A stretch of DNA of 41,537 nt from IMG/VR virus record IMGVR_UViG_3300029319_000002, positions 154,512-196,048 of that record. One strand, given 5' to 3'. The position numbers were made by a program, and so were the translations under genes. Origin of the DNA: a virus. Numbering within the stretch: the stretch's first letter is position 1; the number at the start of each line of letters is the position of its first letter. Under the pieces are notes generated by a model that made no database searches, had not been told where the DNA came from, and worked only from the letters and a program-made list of their open reading frames with translations. This document shows, one piece after another, positions 34,601 to 41,537 of this stretch.

Positions 34601-37600
34601 ACTTCGTATAACTTCTGCTGGTCTGGTCGGAATCGGAACTGATAATCCAGTAGAAATATTAGATGTACTAACACCTGCAGGTGGAAGAATACAGTTTGAT
34701 AAATCTGGAAGTATTGGAAGTCGTATCTTGTTTGCAAATGCAGATGGAACGGTAAGAGCAAAAATTAATAATTTTGGTGGATCTAACGAAACTTTACAAT
34801 TAGATGCTCCAAGTAAAATTGATCTTGCTATTAATGGAGCAGAAAAAGTTCGCTTAGATGCCAATGGTAGATTATTGGTAGGAACACTTTCAAGTTCTGG
34901 AGATCACATCTTAGAAGTTAATAGTGGCACTGATAATGAGGGCATAAAGGTTGTCAGCACTGATGCAGGTTCTTATATTCGTTTTGCTGATAATAGTACT
35001 ACGGCACAAATTCGTCTTGGAGCTGTTGGCAATGACTTCAAAATTGATGTAAATGCATCTGAAAGACTTCGTATAGATTCCAATGGAGATGTGGGTATCG
35101 GAATTGCTGATCCACAAGAAAGGTTACATGTGGCAAGAATTGTCATGATAACCGGCAATACGCCACAAATCAGACTAAATGCTAATGATTCTGATGCATC
35201 TGATGATGATAGAACGATGCTCGGGCAGGCAACGGGTAATGGTCATTTTGTAAACAGTGCTGTTGATAATGACACCATTCTTAGAGGAACTGCAACTGGT
35301 AATTTACTATTTGGTATTGGCACAGCAGAAAAATTCCGTATAACTTCTGCTGGTAATATTGGTATCGGGGAGAACAATCCCTCATCAATACTCCATGTTA
35401 AGAAAACTGGTGATCCAAATATAATTCAAGAAAACTCAGCTAATAATTCTTTAGATAGAAATAATACTTATTCTTTCCAGTATTCTGATGGTGAGGGAGC
35501 ATTTGTAAAAGCTACAAGACCAAGCAGTGGATCAAAAACTGATACATACCTCGCATTTGGATCTGGTGGTAGTACAGAAAGAGTTCGCATATCTTCAAGT
35601 GGAAATGTTGGTATTAATGAATCAAATCCTGCTTATACATTAGACCTTGGTGAATCAAACTCGACAATTCGTCTTGTAGCCGGACATAATGGAACAGCAC
35701 TTCGTGTTGGTGCTGGTGGTGGAGGCAATGATGTGACTCTTATTAGAGTTGATGGTTCATCAGAAAACGACGGCCATGATGGAGAGTCTGATAGTGCTAT
35801 GTATGGATTCTCTCTTAAGTATATGGGGTCTAGGAGCGGAAACTCTAATTCCCTTTCAGTATTCTCCGATAATCAACAAGCAACTCAAGTTGAAGCAGTT
35901 ACAGTCTTTCAAAATGGCACGATTGGTATTAATAAAACTTTTCCTTCAGAAAGACTTGATGTTGGTGGAACTACAAAAACTGAACAGTTAAATGTCACTG
36001 GTGTTTCTACATTTACTAGTGATGTATCATTTGGTTCTACCATAACATTTGGTGATAATGATCAAATTATTATGGGTGATGGACCTGATTTGAAACTTTA
36101 TCATGATGGTAGTAACAGTTATGTAGAAGATACTGGAACTGGTGCTCTCATCATGAAGGGAAGTACTGTTCGTTTTAGATCCACTACTAACGAGAATATG
36201 CTTAGTGCTTCTCAAAATGGAGCAATAAGTCTTTATCACGATAATAACGTAAAACTTGAAACCACTGCTTCTGGTATTGATGTAACTGGTCACACTGAAA
36301 CTGATACCTTAAGAGTTTCTGGTGTTTCTACCTTTACGGGAACAACCAATCATACATTTACAAACATAACAAGATCGTCTAATGGAGTAGTATTACAATT
36401 AAGAAACACCAGCACTGCTAATAATGCTCATGTGGATCAACGATTTGTCATTGATGGAAATTCTAGAGCTGGTTTTAGGGGGCAGATAAATGGAGCAAAT
36501 TTAGGTGGATTACTAAGATTTTATACTGCTGCTGATACACAAGTACTCACAGAAAGAGCAGTTATTGATCATCAGGGAAGATTTGGAATAAACGTCACTT
36601 CTCCAACAACGACTTTAGATGTTGGTGGAAATGCTAAAATTTCTGGTGATTTGGAAGTAACTGGTGATGTAAAACTTACCACAGATAATAAAAGATTAAT
36701 ATTTGGTGATACTGATGATTTAGAGATTTTCCATAATGGAGTTAGCAATTACATTGTATCCAACACTGGAACCTTTAATATCAAATCTCCCGCTTATAAT
36801 TATTTAAAAGCATTTAGTTCAAATGGTAGGGTGCAACTTTTTTATGGAAACTCTGCAAAGTTTGAAACCACTGGTTATGGTGTTACTGTCTTTGGAACCA
36901 CACAAACTCAACAATTGAATGTCTCTGGTATAACAACTCTCAATTCACTTCAAGTAGAAACTTTTTCCACATTTAATGGAAATACAAAACACTTTGATGG
37001 AAAGTACGCAAACTTTGGTAATAGCACTGACTTACAGATAGTTCATGATGGTGCTAATTCTGTTATTCAAAATGCAACTGGTCAATTCTTTATTGATAAT
37101 AATGCAAGTGGCGGTGATTTATTCTTAAGAGCTAATGATAATGTTGTTATCAGAATTGATGGTAATGATACTGTGCTTACTGCTCAAACTGGTGGTATTG
37201 ATGTAACAGGTCATACTGAGACTGATACCTTAAATGTTTCTGGTATTTCTACATTTGCTAATGCTATTTCTGTTGCTGAGACAATTCAACACACAGGAGA
37301 TACAAATACTTCTATCAGTTTCCCTTCTAATGATTACATTAGACTTACAACCAGTAATTCCTCTAGACTTAATGCTACTCCAAATGGTTACATTCTACTA
37401 GGAACAAATAGTGAACCTTCTGGTGGTGATGCTCATGCAAGAAATGCAAGATTAGTCATTGTTGGAAGAATTGGTAATGCTGCTGATAGTGGTCGTCTCA
37501 ATCTACAACGTGGATCAGCAGCATCTAATGGTTCTAGTATTGGAAGTATTAGTTTTACTGATAGTAGTAATAATGCCTATGCAAGGATTGAAACAATAGC

Positions 37601-38219
37601 CGATGCTGCGCCGGGAACTGATGATTTTCCAGGTGCTATTGTTTTTAGCACCACACCAGACGGATCTGCATCACCAACAGAAAGACTGCGAATCGAATCA
37701 AATGGCAGGGTATGCATAAACCGCACAACATCTCAAAGCGGTGGGCAGCTGTCTGTCGATTACACCAACGGAGTCACTGCAGGTCTTGCGGTCAAAGATA
37801 CACAGACAACCGGCACTGGCATCGTCCTGCACGTTGTAAATGGATCGGGATCAATTATTGGCGGAATCTCACAGAACCAGTCATCCACTTCTTTCAACAC
37901 TTCTTCTGACCATCGATTAAAAGAAAATGTTGTTAATCTTGATGGTGCTATTGATCGAGTTAAGCAACTTGCTCCAAAGAGATTTAACTTTATTGCTGAT
38001 GCTGATACAACAGTCGATGGATTCCTTGCCCATGAAGCGCAAGTTGTTGTCCCAGAAGCTGTTACTGGAACGCACAACGAAGTTGATGATGATGGCAATG
38101 CTGTTATGCAAGGCATTGACCAATCCAAATTAGTACCATTGCTTACTGCTGCACTTCAAGAAGCTATCTCCAAGATTGAAACACTTGAAACTAAAGTTGC
38201 GGCACTTGAAGGTAATTGA
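31638..38219 (+). CDS. Giant tail fibre protein with intramolecular chaperone (Peptidase S74) domain
   Basis: 2193 aa. Residues 1-~365 are a long trimerising coiled coil with an acidic start (SVKNFMQNESNLPSINDFIS) and PEVKxYDE segments (IPEVKSYDEDLYDL, IPEVKDYDEQISEL, LPEVKCYDEEIKDV). From ~390 the shaft consists of repeated beta-strand units. One type is VSGVSTF...LGDxDxLRIGDGNDLxLYHDG...KFETTASG. A second, with seven copies, is RLRI-S-G-VGIG-xNP (GTERLRITSAGLVGIGTDNP). The C-terminal ~104 residues form the S74 chaperone (SDHRLKENVVNLDGAIDRVK to the end), with the self-cleavage Ser (S2090) before D-H-R-L-K. It would fold the trimer, then cleave off. The fibre probably binds the host receptor. 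Two pairs of near-identical DNA segments suggest internal duplication. Confidence 0.88.
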   Translation: MDINDPNMIDEELPSVKNFMQNESNLPSINDFISTNEDEDLSSCDEFVEITEKKVIEEDSHQLVDSEDNSTKIIISLIESLRNSIPEVKSYDEDLYDLMNRIEEVRKDIPEVKDYDEQISELQESIQEVKSKNFPDFRWIASTFTTIEEDYDNLNSNYDKLNSLLARYKGNFDLEISNIAESIDISKFESDTNFKKVNEEFVTKIDETKKIIDARLKETSKNITSIKKEYKNSDKEIREEIKKEYLRLKEDVSKSLKNLKHSDSSLNDKIDQVNSCFETLKSEIENLPEVKCYDEEIKDVNDSVSTVKNLVKILENKLNKKTSIIDKLNEKISSIEESILVSNESEKIQEDPLTPLDQNFATLSDLSNHYRLFINRIQQQLTSLGGGGETRLEFLDDVDRNSVKVDGKYLQYQASTGKFIGADASGGGGSIAGINTTGTSIFNNLNVTGVSTITGNTFFQSNVHLGDNDQLRLGDSNEFKVIHRAAGDSTITSSGAVYVGSTAKVNIASGYNTNFMARFTPAGSAELYHNYVKKFETTASGINVTGHTETDTLRVSGVSTFQSHVHLGDDDELRIGDGNDLKLWHNGSNSIINDEGVGDLYLGGNSSVNITNAALSEFKAKFITDGAVELYHDASKKFETTGAGVTVFGTTESQQLNVSGISTFQGNVHLGDNDRLRIGDGNDLELYHDGTDDLIRSSGTTLKITGTRVVVNNAANNANQAVFTAGGSVALYHNASKKFETTASGINVTGHTETDTLNVSGISTFQNNIKLTTDNKRLIFGNGDDLEIFHNGSDNYIVSNTGSFNIKSPAFKYLNASDSTGRVKLFYGNSARFETTGIGVTIINGTSDTATITGPSNLIIDPAVVGDNTGIVRIKGDLFVDGTTTQINSTSLEIADFVVGIASTATTDLLADGAGIKIGPNNTFLYEHNGGTNPSLKSSENLNVASGKVYQIAETERLSADTLSVGTGATVHSPASNTLTLGTNGTERLRITSAGLVGIGTDNPVEILDVLTPAGGRIQFDKSGSIGSRILFANADGTVRAKINNFGGSNETLQLDAPSKIDLAINGAEKVRLDANGRLLVGTLSSSGDHILEVNSGTDNEGIKVVSTDAGSYIRFADNSTTAQIRLGAVGNDFKIDVNASERLRIDSNGDVGIGIADPQERLHVARIVMITGNTPQIRLNANDSDASDDDRTMLGQATGNGHFVNSAVDNDTILRGTATGNLLFGIGTAEKFRITSAGNIGIGENNPSSILHVKKTGDPNIIQENSANNSLDRNNTYSFQYSDGEGAFVKATRPSSGSKTDTYLAFGSGGSTERVRISSSGNVGINESNPAYTLDLGESNSTIRLVAGHNGTALRVGAGGGGNDVTLIRVDGSSENDGHDGESDSAMYGFSLKYMGSRSGNSNSLSVFSDNQQATQVEAVTVFQNGTIGINKTFPSERLDVGGTTKTEQLNVTGVSTFTSDVSFGSTITFGDNDQIIMGDGPDLKLYHDGSNSYVEDTGTGALIMKGSTVRFRSTTNENMLSASQNGAISLYHDNNVKLETTASGIDVTGHTETDTLRVSGVSTFTGTTNHTFTNITRSSNGVVLQLRNTSTANNAHVDQRFVIDGNSRAGFRGQINGANLGGLLRFYTAADTQVLTERAVIDHQGRFGINVTSPTTTLDVGGNAKISGDLEVTGDVKLTTDNKRLIFGDTDDLEIFHNGVSNYIVSNTGTFNIKSPAYNYLKAFSSNGRVQLFYGNSAKFETTGYGVTVFGTTQTQQLNVSGITTLNSLQVETFSTFNGNTKHFDGKYANFGNSTDLQIVHDGANSVIQNATGQFFIDNNASGGDLFLRANDNVVIRIDGNDTVLTAQTGGIDVTGHTETDTLNVSGISTFANAISVAETIQHTGDTNTSISFPSNDYIRLTTSNSSRLNATPNGYILLGTNSEPSGGDAHARNARLVIVGRIGNAADSGRLNLQRGSAASNGSSIGSISFTDSSNNAYARIETIADAAPGTDDFPGAIVFSTTPDGSASPTERLRIESNGRVCINRTTSQSGGQLSVDYTNGVTAGLAVKDTQTTGTGIVLHVVNGSGSIIGGISQNQSSTSFNTSSDHRLKENVVNLDGAIDRVKQLAPKRFNFIADADTTVDGFLAHEAQVVVPEAVTGTHNEVDDDGNAVMQGIDQSKLVPLLTAALQEAISKIETLETKVAALEGN
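33233..33292 (+). repeat. 60-bp exact direct repeat in tail-fibre gene, copy 1
   Basis: A 60-nt stretch encoding KKFETTASGINVTGHTETDT is identical to 33845-33904, 612 bp (204 codons) away and in frame. Exact identity at the DNA level, not just the protein level, points to recent copying or gene conversion. Confidence 0.85.
33845..33904 (+). repeat. 60-bp exact direct repeat in tail-fibre gene, copy 2
   Basis: Identical to 33233-33292. Recombination between the two copies would remove or add exactly 204 codons and keep the frame. Confidence 0.85.
33943..34070 (+). repeat. Second direct repeat in tail-fibre gene, copy 1 (38-bp exact core)
   Basis: The first 38 bases (33943-33980) are identical to 36670-36707, 2727 bp (909 codons) away and in frame. 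Similarity continues for about 100 further bases. Confidence 0.75.
36670..36800 (+). repeat. Second direct repeat in tail-fibre gene, copy 2
   Basis: Counterpart of 33943-34070, encoding KLTTDNKRLIFG and the following strand ('DDLEIFHNG'). The distance keeps the reading frame. Confidence 0.75.
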
Positions 38220-38254
38220 TAATTATCAAAACCACTTAAACCAGTAGAGGGGGC

Positions 38255-38283
38255 TTGACAGAGACGGGAAACCGTAGTATTAT
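38255..38283 (+). promoter_or_regulatory. Sigma70-type promoter TTGACA-N17-TATTAT of psbA
   Basis: Perfect -35 (38255-38260), 17-bp spacer, TATTAT (38278-38283). It lies 36 nt after the tail-fibre stop and starts a leader of about 150 nt. Confidence 0.88.
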
Positions 38284-38297
38284 ACATAATGTAGAAC

Positions 38298-38415
38298 GTT
38301 ACGAAACGTAACACTCAACTCCCCGTAAACCAAGACCTATAGGGAGTCTAAACACGTCTTTCATACCTCTGTTAAGGGTGCAGAGGAATAGTAACTCCAC
38401 CATTTCCCTGATGGT
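38298..38415 (+). promoter_or_regulatory. Structured psbA leader RNA
   Basis: The leader holds GTTACG-AAA-CGTAAC (38298-38312), a longer-range ACTCCC/GGGAGT pairing (38318-38323 with 38342-38347) competing with AGAC/GTCT (38333-38349), CCTCTG/CAGAGG (38366-38371 with 38381-38386), and ACCAT/ATGGT (38399-38415). No Shine-Dalgarno precedes the start. Conserved RNA motifs before psbA (PhotoRC types) are known in marine cyanophages; whether this is one needs a covariance-model search. Confidence 0.6.
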
Positions 38416-38436
38416 CTTACTTTTCTGTTAATTAAA

Positions 38437-39519
38437 ATGGCTCAATCTATTCTTTCGGGACAACGGTCCCAGTCCACTTGGGATAATTTCTGCGAGTGGG
38501 TAACTTCTACCAATAACCGCCTCTATGTCGGTTGGTTCGGTGTGTTGATGATCCCAACTCTGTTGGCAGCAACAATCTGCTTCATCACCGCCTTCGTCGC
38601 TGCTCCTCCTGTGGACATCGACGGCATCCGTGAACCCGTCGCTGGTTCACTCATGTACGGAAACAACATCATCTCTGGTGCAGTTGTTCCCTCTTCCAAC
38701 GCAATTGGTCTTCACTTCTATCCCATCTGGGAAGCCGCCTCTCTCGATGAGTGGCTGTATAACGGTGGTCCTTACCAACTTGTAGTTTTCCACTTCCTCA
38801 TTGGAGTCTTTGCCTACATGGGTCGTGAGTGGGAACTGTCTTACCGTCTAGGTATGCGTCCTTGGATCTGTGTTGCATACTCTGCACCTGTTGCAGCAGC
38901 ATCTGCAGTATTCCTAGTCTATCCTTTCGGTCAAGGTTCTTTTTCTGATGGTATGCCCCTAGGCATCTCTGGTACTTTCAACTACATGCTTGTCTTCCAG
39001 GCAGAGCACAACATCCTAATGCACCCCTTCCACATGCTTGGAGTTGCTGGTGTCTTCGGTGGTTCACTCTTTTCTGCAATGCATGGTTCACTAGTTACCT
39101 CTTCACTGGTTCGTGAGACCACTGAAACTGAGTCCCAGAACTATGGTTATAAGTTTGGTCAAGAAGAAGAGACTTACAACATTGTTGCTGCACACGGATA
39201 CTTTGGTCGTCTAATCTTCCAATATGCATCGTTCAACAACTCTCGTTCACTTCACTTCTTCCTCGCAGCATGGCCTGTGGTTGGTATCTGGTTTACCGCT
39301 CTTGGTGTTAGCACCATGGCATTCAACCTTAACGGTTTCAACTTCAACCAGTCTATCCAAGACAACCAAGGACATGTCCTTAACACTTGGGCAGACGTAC
39401 TCAACCGTGCTGGTCTAGGTATGGAAGTAATGCATGAGCGCAATGCTCACAACTTCCCCCTCGACCTTGCTGCTGCTGAGTCAACTCCTGTTGCTCTAAC
39501 TGCACCTGCTATCGGTTGA
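38437..39519 (+). CDS. psbA: Photosystem II D1 protein
   Basis: 360 aa, complete, no intron. D1 forms the reaction centre with D2 in the host thylakoid membrane; phage copies keep electron transport going as host D1 turns over. Landmarks (this protein's numbering, one above the standard): Glu131 in [12 protein letters not shown] (standard position 130), Tyr162 (redox Tyr Z), Asp171 (Mn cluster), His191 and His199 ([14 protein letters not shown]), and the C-terminal [20 protein letters not shown], processed after the Ala of DLA. Glu at standard position 130 is the high-light (D1:2) type. The gene is GC-richer than its surroundings, as is common for host-derived psbA. Own promoter, structured leader and terminator. 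Confidence 0.98.
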   Translation: MAQSILSGQRSQSTWDNFCEWVTSTNNRLYVGWFGVLMIPTLLAATICFITAFVAAPPVDIDGIREPVAGSLMYGNNIISGAVVPSSNAIGLHFYPIWEAASLDEWLYNGGPYQLVVFHFLIGVFAYMGREWELSYRLGMRPWICVAYSAPVAAASAVFLVYPFGQGSFSDGMPLGISGTFNYMLVFQAEHNILMHPFHMLGVAGVFGGSLFSAMHGSLVTSSLVRETTETESQNYGYKFGQEEETYNIVAAHGYFGRLIFQYASFNNSRSLHFFLAAWPVVGIWFTALGVSTMAFNLNGFNFNQSIQDNQGHVLNTWADVLNRAGLGMEVMHERNAHNFPLDLAAAESTPVALTAPAIG

Positions 39520-39540
39520 TATGACTGATGGCAGTCCCAT

Positions 39541-39573
39541 CCCCGTCAGAGAATATCTGACGGGGTTTTTTTT
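39541..39573 (+). terminator. Intrinsic terminator after psbA
   Basis: A perfect 10-bp stem CCCCGTCAGA / TCTGACGGGG with loop GAATA, then T8, 21 nt after the psbA stop. Confidence 0.95.
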
Positions 39574-39587
39574 AAGCATATTTACTG

Positions 39588-39617
39588 TTGCTATTCCTTT
39601 ATTTTGTGTGATACTAT
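39588..39617 (+). promoter_or_regulatory. Possible promoter before the gene at 39619
   Basis: TTGCTA (39588-39593) and GATACT (39610-39615, spacing 16) or TACTAT (spacing 18), with TGTG before the -10. It ends next to the ATG at 39619; if used, translation would be leaderless or start at the in-frame ATG 39652. Confidence 0.4.
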
Positions 39618-39618
39618 T

Positions 39619-39942
39619 ATGATTGGTAAACTTGATCCCGAAGAAAATGTTATGAATGAGAGTTTGTACTGGGAACATGGAGGACTCATGGATACTATTC
39701 AAGAAACAATTGAAGTTCTTGGATGGGATTCTTCAGACGACATTGCAGTTGAAATCGGTGGCACATCAATTTATGAAATCGATGGTGCTGGCACTAAGTG
39801 GGCACCTGTGAAAAGCACTCGAAAGTATAACAAAGACGCATTTATTGTCATCAAAAACAAAAGTCGTAATCCTACAATTTCTTCTCAACCAAATCCAGAT
39901 TTAAAACAACAACATGAATATGAAACTAATTCCTCCAAGTGA
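39619..39942 (+). CDS. Hypothetical protein (107 aa) between psbA and psbD
   Basis: Sequence MIGKLDPEENVMNESLYWEH followed by GLMDTIQETIEVLGWDSSDD, acidic helices, then a beta hairpin (AVEIGGTSIYEIDGAG) and a basic, polar tail. Not recognised. The ATG at 39652 (MNESLYWEHGG) is an alternative start that better fits the promoter. A TTG codon 15 bases upstream of 39619 is unlikely. It overlaps the next gene by 29 nt. Confidence 0.68.
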   Translation: MIGKLDPEENVMNESLYWEHGGLMDTIQETIEVLGWDSSDDIAVEIGGTSIYEIDGAGTKWAPVKSTRKYNKDAFIVIKNKSRNPTISSQPNPDLKQQHEYETNSSK

Positions 39943-40147
39943 TTCACGGTATTTTACTGACACTTCGGATTCTTCGTATGATCGACATCAGTACGAATTT
40001 GTGTATTCAAATGGTCAGTTAAAAGTATTTGATTCATGGGAGGAAACTAGAAATGAGTGGTTTAGAAATCCACCACAATTCAAGTCTCACATAAATGTTT
40101 TGGATAGAAAACAAAACAAGAAAAAATCTAATGGAGGTTTTAAATAA
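39914..40147 (+). CDS. Conserved-type hypothetical protein (77 aa) upstream of psbD
   Basis: [20 protein letters not shown] then [20 protein letters not shown] and a basic C-terminus ([17 protein letters not shown]). The second Met (39920) may be the true start; both lie inside the upstream gene. I recall the 'IPPSD.R...[18 protein letters not shown]' pattern before psbD in other cyanophages. Function unknown. Stop is 2 nt before psbD, so they are co-transcribed; no separate psbD promoter is seen. Confidence 0.75.
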   Translation: MNMKLIPPSDSRYFTDTSDSSYDRHQYEFVYSNGQLKVFDSWEETRNEWFRNPPQFKSHINVLDRKQNKKKSNGGFK

Positions 40148-40149
40148 CT

Positions 40150-41205
40150 ATGGTAGCTTCAACTTTACAACAACAGCAGAGGGGTTGGTTCGATGTCCTT
40201 GATGACTGGATTAAACGGGATCGTTTTGTCTTTGTGGGTTGGTCTGGACTACTTCTTTTTCCCACTGCTTATCTTGCAATTGGGGGCTGGCTCACTGGTA
40301 CTACTTTTGTTACGTCGTGGTACACCCACGGATTGGCGTCTTCCTACCTTGAGGGTGCTAATTTTCTTACAGCGGCTGTGTCAACGCCTGCTGATGCTAT
40401 GGGTCATTCTCTTCTTCTACTTTGGGGTCCTGAGGCTCAGGGAGATTTCGTCCGTTGGTGCCAACTTGGGGGACTCTGGAATTTTGTGGCACTCCACGGG
40501 GCCTTTGCCCTTATTGGGTTCATGCTTAGACAGTTTGAACTTGCTCGTTTAATCGGTATCCGTCCGTACAATGCGATTGCTTTTTCAGGTCCTATTGCCG
40601 TATTTGTTAGTGTATTTCTCATCTACCCTCTCGGACAGTCGAGTTGGTTCTTTGCGCCGTCCTTTGGCGTGTCGGCAATCTTCAGATTCCTACTTTTTCT
40701 ACAAGGATTTCATAACTGGACGCTCAACCCCTTTCACATGATGGGAGTTGCAGGTATTCTTGGAGGAGCCTTGCTCTCTGCCATTCATGGTGTTACAGTA
40801 GAAAATACTCTGTATGAAGATGGTGAACAAGCAAACACTTTCAAAGCATTTGACTCTACTCAAGAGGAAGAAACCTACTCAATGGTTACTGCAAACCGTT
40901 TCTGGTCTCAGATCTTCGGTATTGCGTTTAGTAATAAGAGGTGGTTGCATTTCTTTATGCTCTTTGTTCCTGTTATGGGTCTTTGGACAAGTTCCATCGG
41001 TATTATTGGTCTTGCTCTCAACCTTCGTGCTTATGACTTTGTTTCCCAGGAAATCAGAGCATCAGAAGACCCAGAGTTTGAAACCTTCTACACAAAGAAC
41101 ATTCTCTTGAATGAAGGTCTTCGTGCATGGTTAGCACCAGTTGATCAACCACACGAACAGTTTGTATTCCCTGAAGAAGTTCTTCCTCGTGGTAATGCAC
41201 TGTGA
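40150..41205 (+). CDS. psbD: Photosystem II D2 protein
   Basis: 351 aa, complete. D2 pairs with D1 and carries the plastoquinone QA site. Landmarks: [55 protein letters not shown] (with redox Tyr D in the LIYPLGQ stretch), [15 protein letters not shown] (chlorophyll His), [20 protein letters not shown] (iron His), and the C-terminal [12 protein letters not shown]. Translation is helped by GGAGG 12 nt upstream, in the end of the preceding gene. No promoter of its own is visible. Its stop overlaps a GTG-started small membrane protein gene (GTGA). Like psbA it is GC-richer than nearby genes. Typical cyanophage auxiliary gene. Confidence 0.98.
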   Translation: MVASTLQQQQRGWFDVLDDWIKRDRFVFVGWSGLLLFPTAYLAIGGWLTGTTFVTSWYTHGLASSYLEGANFLTAAVSTPADAMGHSLLLLWGPEAQGDFVRWCQLGGLWNFVALHGAFALIGFMLRQFELARLIGIRPYNAIAFSGPIAVFVSVFLIYPLGQSSWFFAPSFGVSAIFRFLLFLQGFHNWTLNPFHMMGVAGILGGALLSAIHGVTVENTLYEDGEQANTFKAFDSTQEEETYSMVTANRFWSQIFGIAFSNKRWLHFFMLFVPVMGLWTSSIGIIGLALNLRAYDFVSQEIRASEDPEFETFYTKNILLNEGLRAWLAPVDQPHEQFVFPEEVLPRGNAL

Positions 41206-41411
41206 ACCACTATCTTGTTTTTGTTTACGGTGTATGTTTTTCTCTCATTGCAGGAGGTGCCTTTGCTTTGATGTGGTCTAACATTCGTGACATCAATAGA
41301 GTCATGGATCAACCAAAACCACGTCACCCAGAAGCACCTGCTCCCGGTGATGAAGTAATGTATGTTGATCTCTCTAGGGATAAACTAGAAGATCTTTACA
41401 AGAATAACTAA
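41202..41411 (+). CDS. Small membrane protein coupled to psbD (69 aa), GTG start
   Basis: The GTG overlaps the psbD stop (GTGA). [20 protein letters not shown] begins a membrane helix, and [20 protein letters not shown] leads to a polar tail with [20 protein letters not shown] recall such a protein after psbD in other cyanophages; it may associate with photosystem II or the thylakoid membrane. Followed by a promoter overlapping its end and a terminator. Confidence 0.75.
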   Translation: MNHYLVFVYGVCFSLIAGGAFALMWSNIRDINRVMDQPKPRHPEAPAPGDEVMYVDLSRDKLEDLYKNN

Positions 41412-41423
41412 AGATGATATACT
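41395..41423 (+). promoter_or_regulatory. Promoter TTTACA-N17-TATACT (extended -10) overlapping a gene end
   Basis: TTTACA (41395-41400) lies in the last codons of the psbD-coupled gene. The spacer is 17 bp; TATACT (41418-41423) is preceded by TG (extended -10). The psbD terminator hairpin begins one base after the -10. It would serve the gene starting at 41450. Confidence 0.7.
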
Positions 41424-41449
41424 AGGGGGTCTACGGATCCTCTTTTTTT
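41424..41449 (+). terminator. Intrinsic terminator after psbD operon
   Basis: AGGGGGT / ATCCTCT (7 pairs, two G-U) with loop CTACGG and a T run up to the next ATG. It overlaps the expected start of transcription of the promoter at 41395. Confidence 0.65.
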
Positions 41450-41537
41450 ATGGAAGTTAATAAGCAGTATTATAAGTATTGGAAAGACCTGTGGAGTATG
41501 CAAACTGAAGAGGTGCTTGATGCAACTGCTCTTGTTC
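41450..41537 (+). CDS. Start of a further gene (partial, 3' end outside window)
   Basis: Begins at the end of the terminator T run: MEVNKQYYKYWKDLWSMQTE and a few more residues to the window edge. Helical, charged, unrecognised from this length. Transcription would come from the promoter at 41395. Confidence 0.55.
   Translation, partial: MEVNKQYYKYWKDLWSMQTEEVLDATALV

Noticed and set aside
34550-35158. Minus-strand ORFs inside the tail-fibre gene
   Set aside because: Shadow frames created by the repetitive, biased coding sequence; no independent support.
32940-37260. CRISPR-like or tandem repeats in the tail-fibre gene
   Set aside because: The repeats are protein-coding modules with irregular spacing of hundreds of bases, not short repeats with unique spacers.
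37712-38133. Alternative-frame ORFs at the tail-fibre C-terminus
   Set aside because: The S74 chaperone continues through in the main frame; the others are Leu-rich frame shadows.
1-41537. Insertion sequences, integrase genes, attachment sites
   Set aside because: No transposase, integrase or terminal inverted repeats were seen. The tRNA genes are intact, with no duplicated 3' ends that would mark an attachment site.

Overview
The window is a 41.5 kb piece of a T4-like cyanophage (marine Synechococcus/Prochlorococcus myovirus) genome. The evidence is the combination of T4-type ribonucleotide reductase genes (nrdA, nrdB), photosystem II genes psbA and psbD, two high-light-inducible (hli) genes, a phosphate-binding protein (pstS), a phage tRNA cluster, a very large tail fibre, and T4-type late promoters (TATAAATA and relatives). 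Nearly all genes lie on the + strand and are packed with ATGA or TGATG stop/start overlaps. No stretch over 300 bases lacks a gene. The longest non-coding stretches are the psbA leader (about 217 nt), the region before the second porin gene (about 200 nt), the gap before the first porin gene (about 180 nt) and a structured RNA between two tRNA genes (about 175 nt).

Layout. 1-2860: the 3' part of nrdA, then nrdB and a terminator. 2950-4645: small early-type genes, a PD-(D/E)XK-like nuclease and a secreted tail-lysozyme-like protein. 4642-6129: seven tRNA genes (Ile-TAT, Met/Ile2-CAT, Leu-TAA, Arg-TCT, Thr-TGT, Gly-TCC, Asn-GTT) with a small conserved ORF, an HNH endonuclease and a highly structured candidate ncRNA. 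6149-8869: membrane and putative virion proteins. 8763-10467, minus strand: three overlapping genes for exported proteins; the last seems to have lost its ATG start. 10500-12620: two tiny outer-membrane beta-barrel (porin-like) genes and pstS, with a possible Pho-box array. 12642-15203: small proteins and an exported HExxH metallopeptidase.

15216-29255 is a single 14-kb unit of 17 overlapping sugar and glycan genes. It encodes a plant-like GDP-mannose 3',5'-epimerase, a GT11 (alpha-1,2-fucosyltransferase family), a GT6 (ABO blood-group family), a KdsC-like HAD phosphatase, a PfkB-like kinase, a nucleotidyltransferase fused to an RpiB-type sugar-phosphate isomerase, a cupin, a GDPD-like protein, several further glycosyltransferases (GT4, GT25, HtrL/YibB and unassigned), a carbamoyltransferase, a radical SAM enzyme and a methyltransferase. 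It starts at a promoter built into the preceding terminator and is followed by a consensus promoter for the hli genes. I read it as a phage-encoded pathway that makes, activates, transfers and decorates sugars, probably to alter the infected host's surface or to glycosylate virions. This is the most interesting system in the window.

29252-30746: an hli/small membrane protein cluster. 30740-31210: one minus-strand membrane protein, divergent from a structural gene across a palindromic late promoter. 31638-38219: a 2193-residue tail fibre with an S74 intramolecular chaperone. 38255-41449: psbA, two small genes, psbD and a psbD-coupled small membrane protein, ending with a terminator and the start of a further gene.

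Regulation seen in the sequence: about a dozen sigma70-type promoters, nearly all with exactly 17 bp between hexamers, likely read by host RNA polymerase with its primary sigma; a smaller set of late promoters before lysozyme, structural, tail-fibre, HNH and porin genes; and intrinsic terminators that in several places carry the next promoter's -35 or -10 hexamer inside the hairpin. All functional assignments come from motif recognition; no database search was run.
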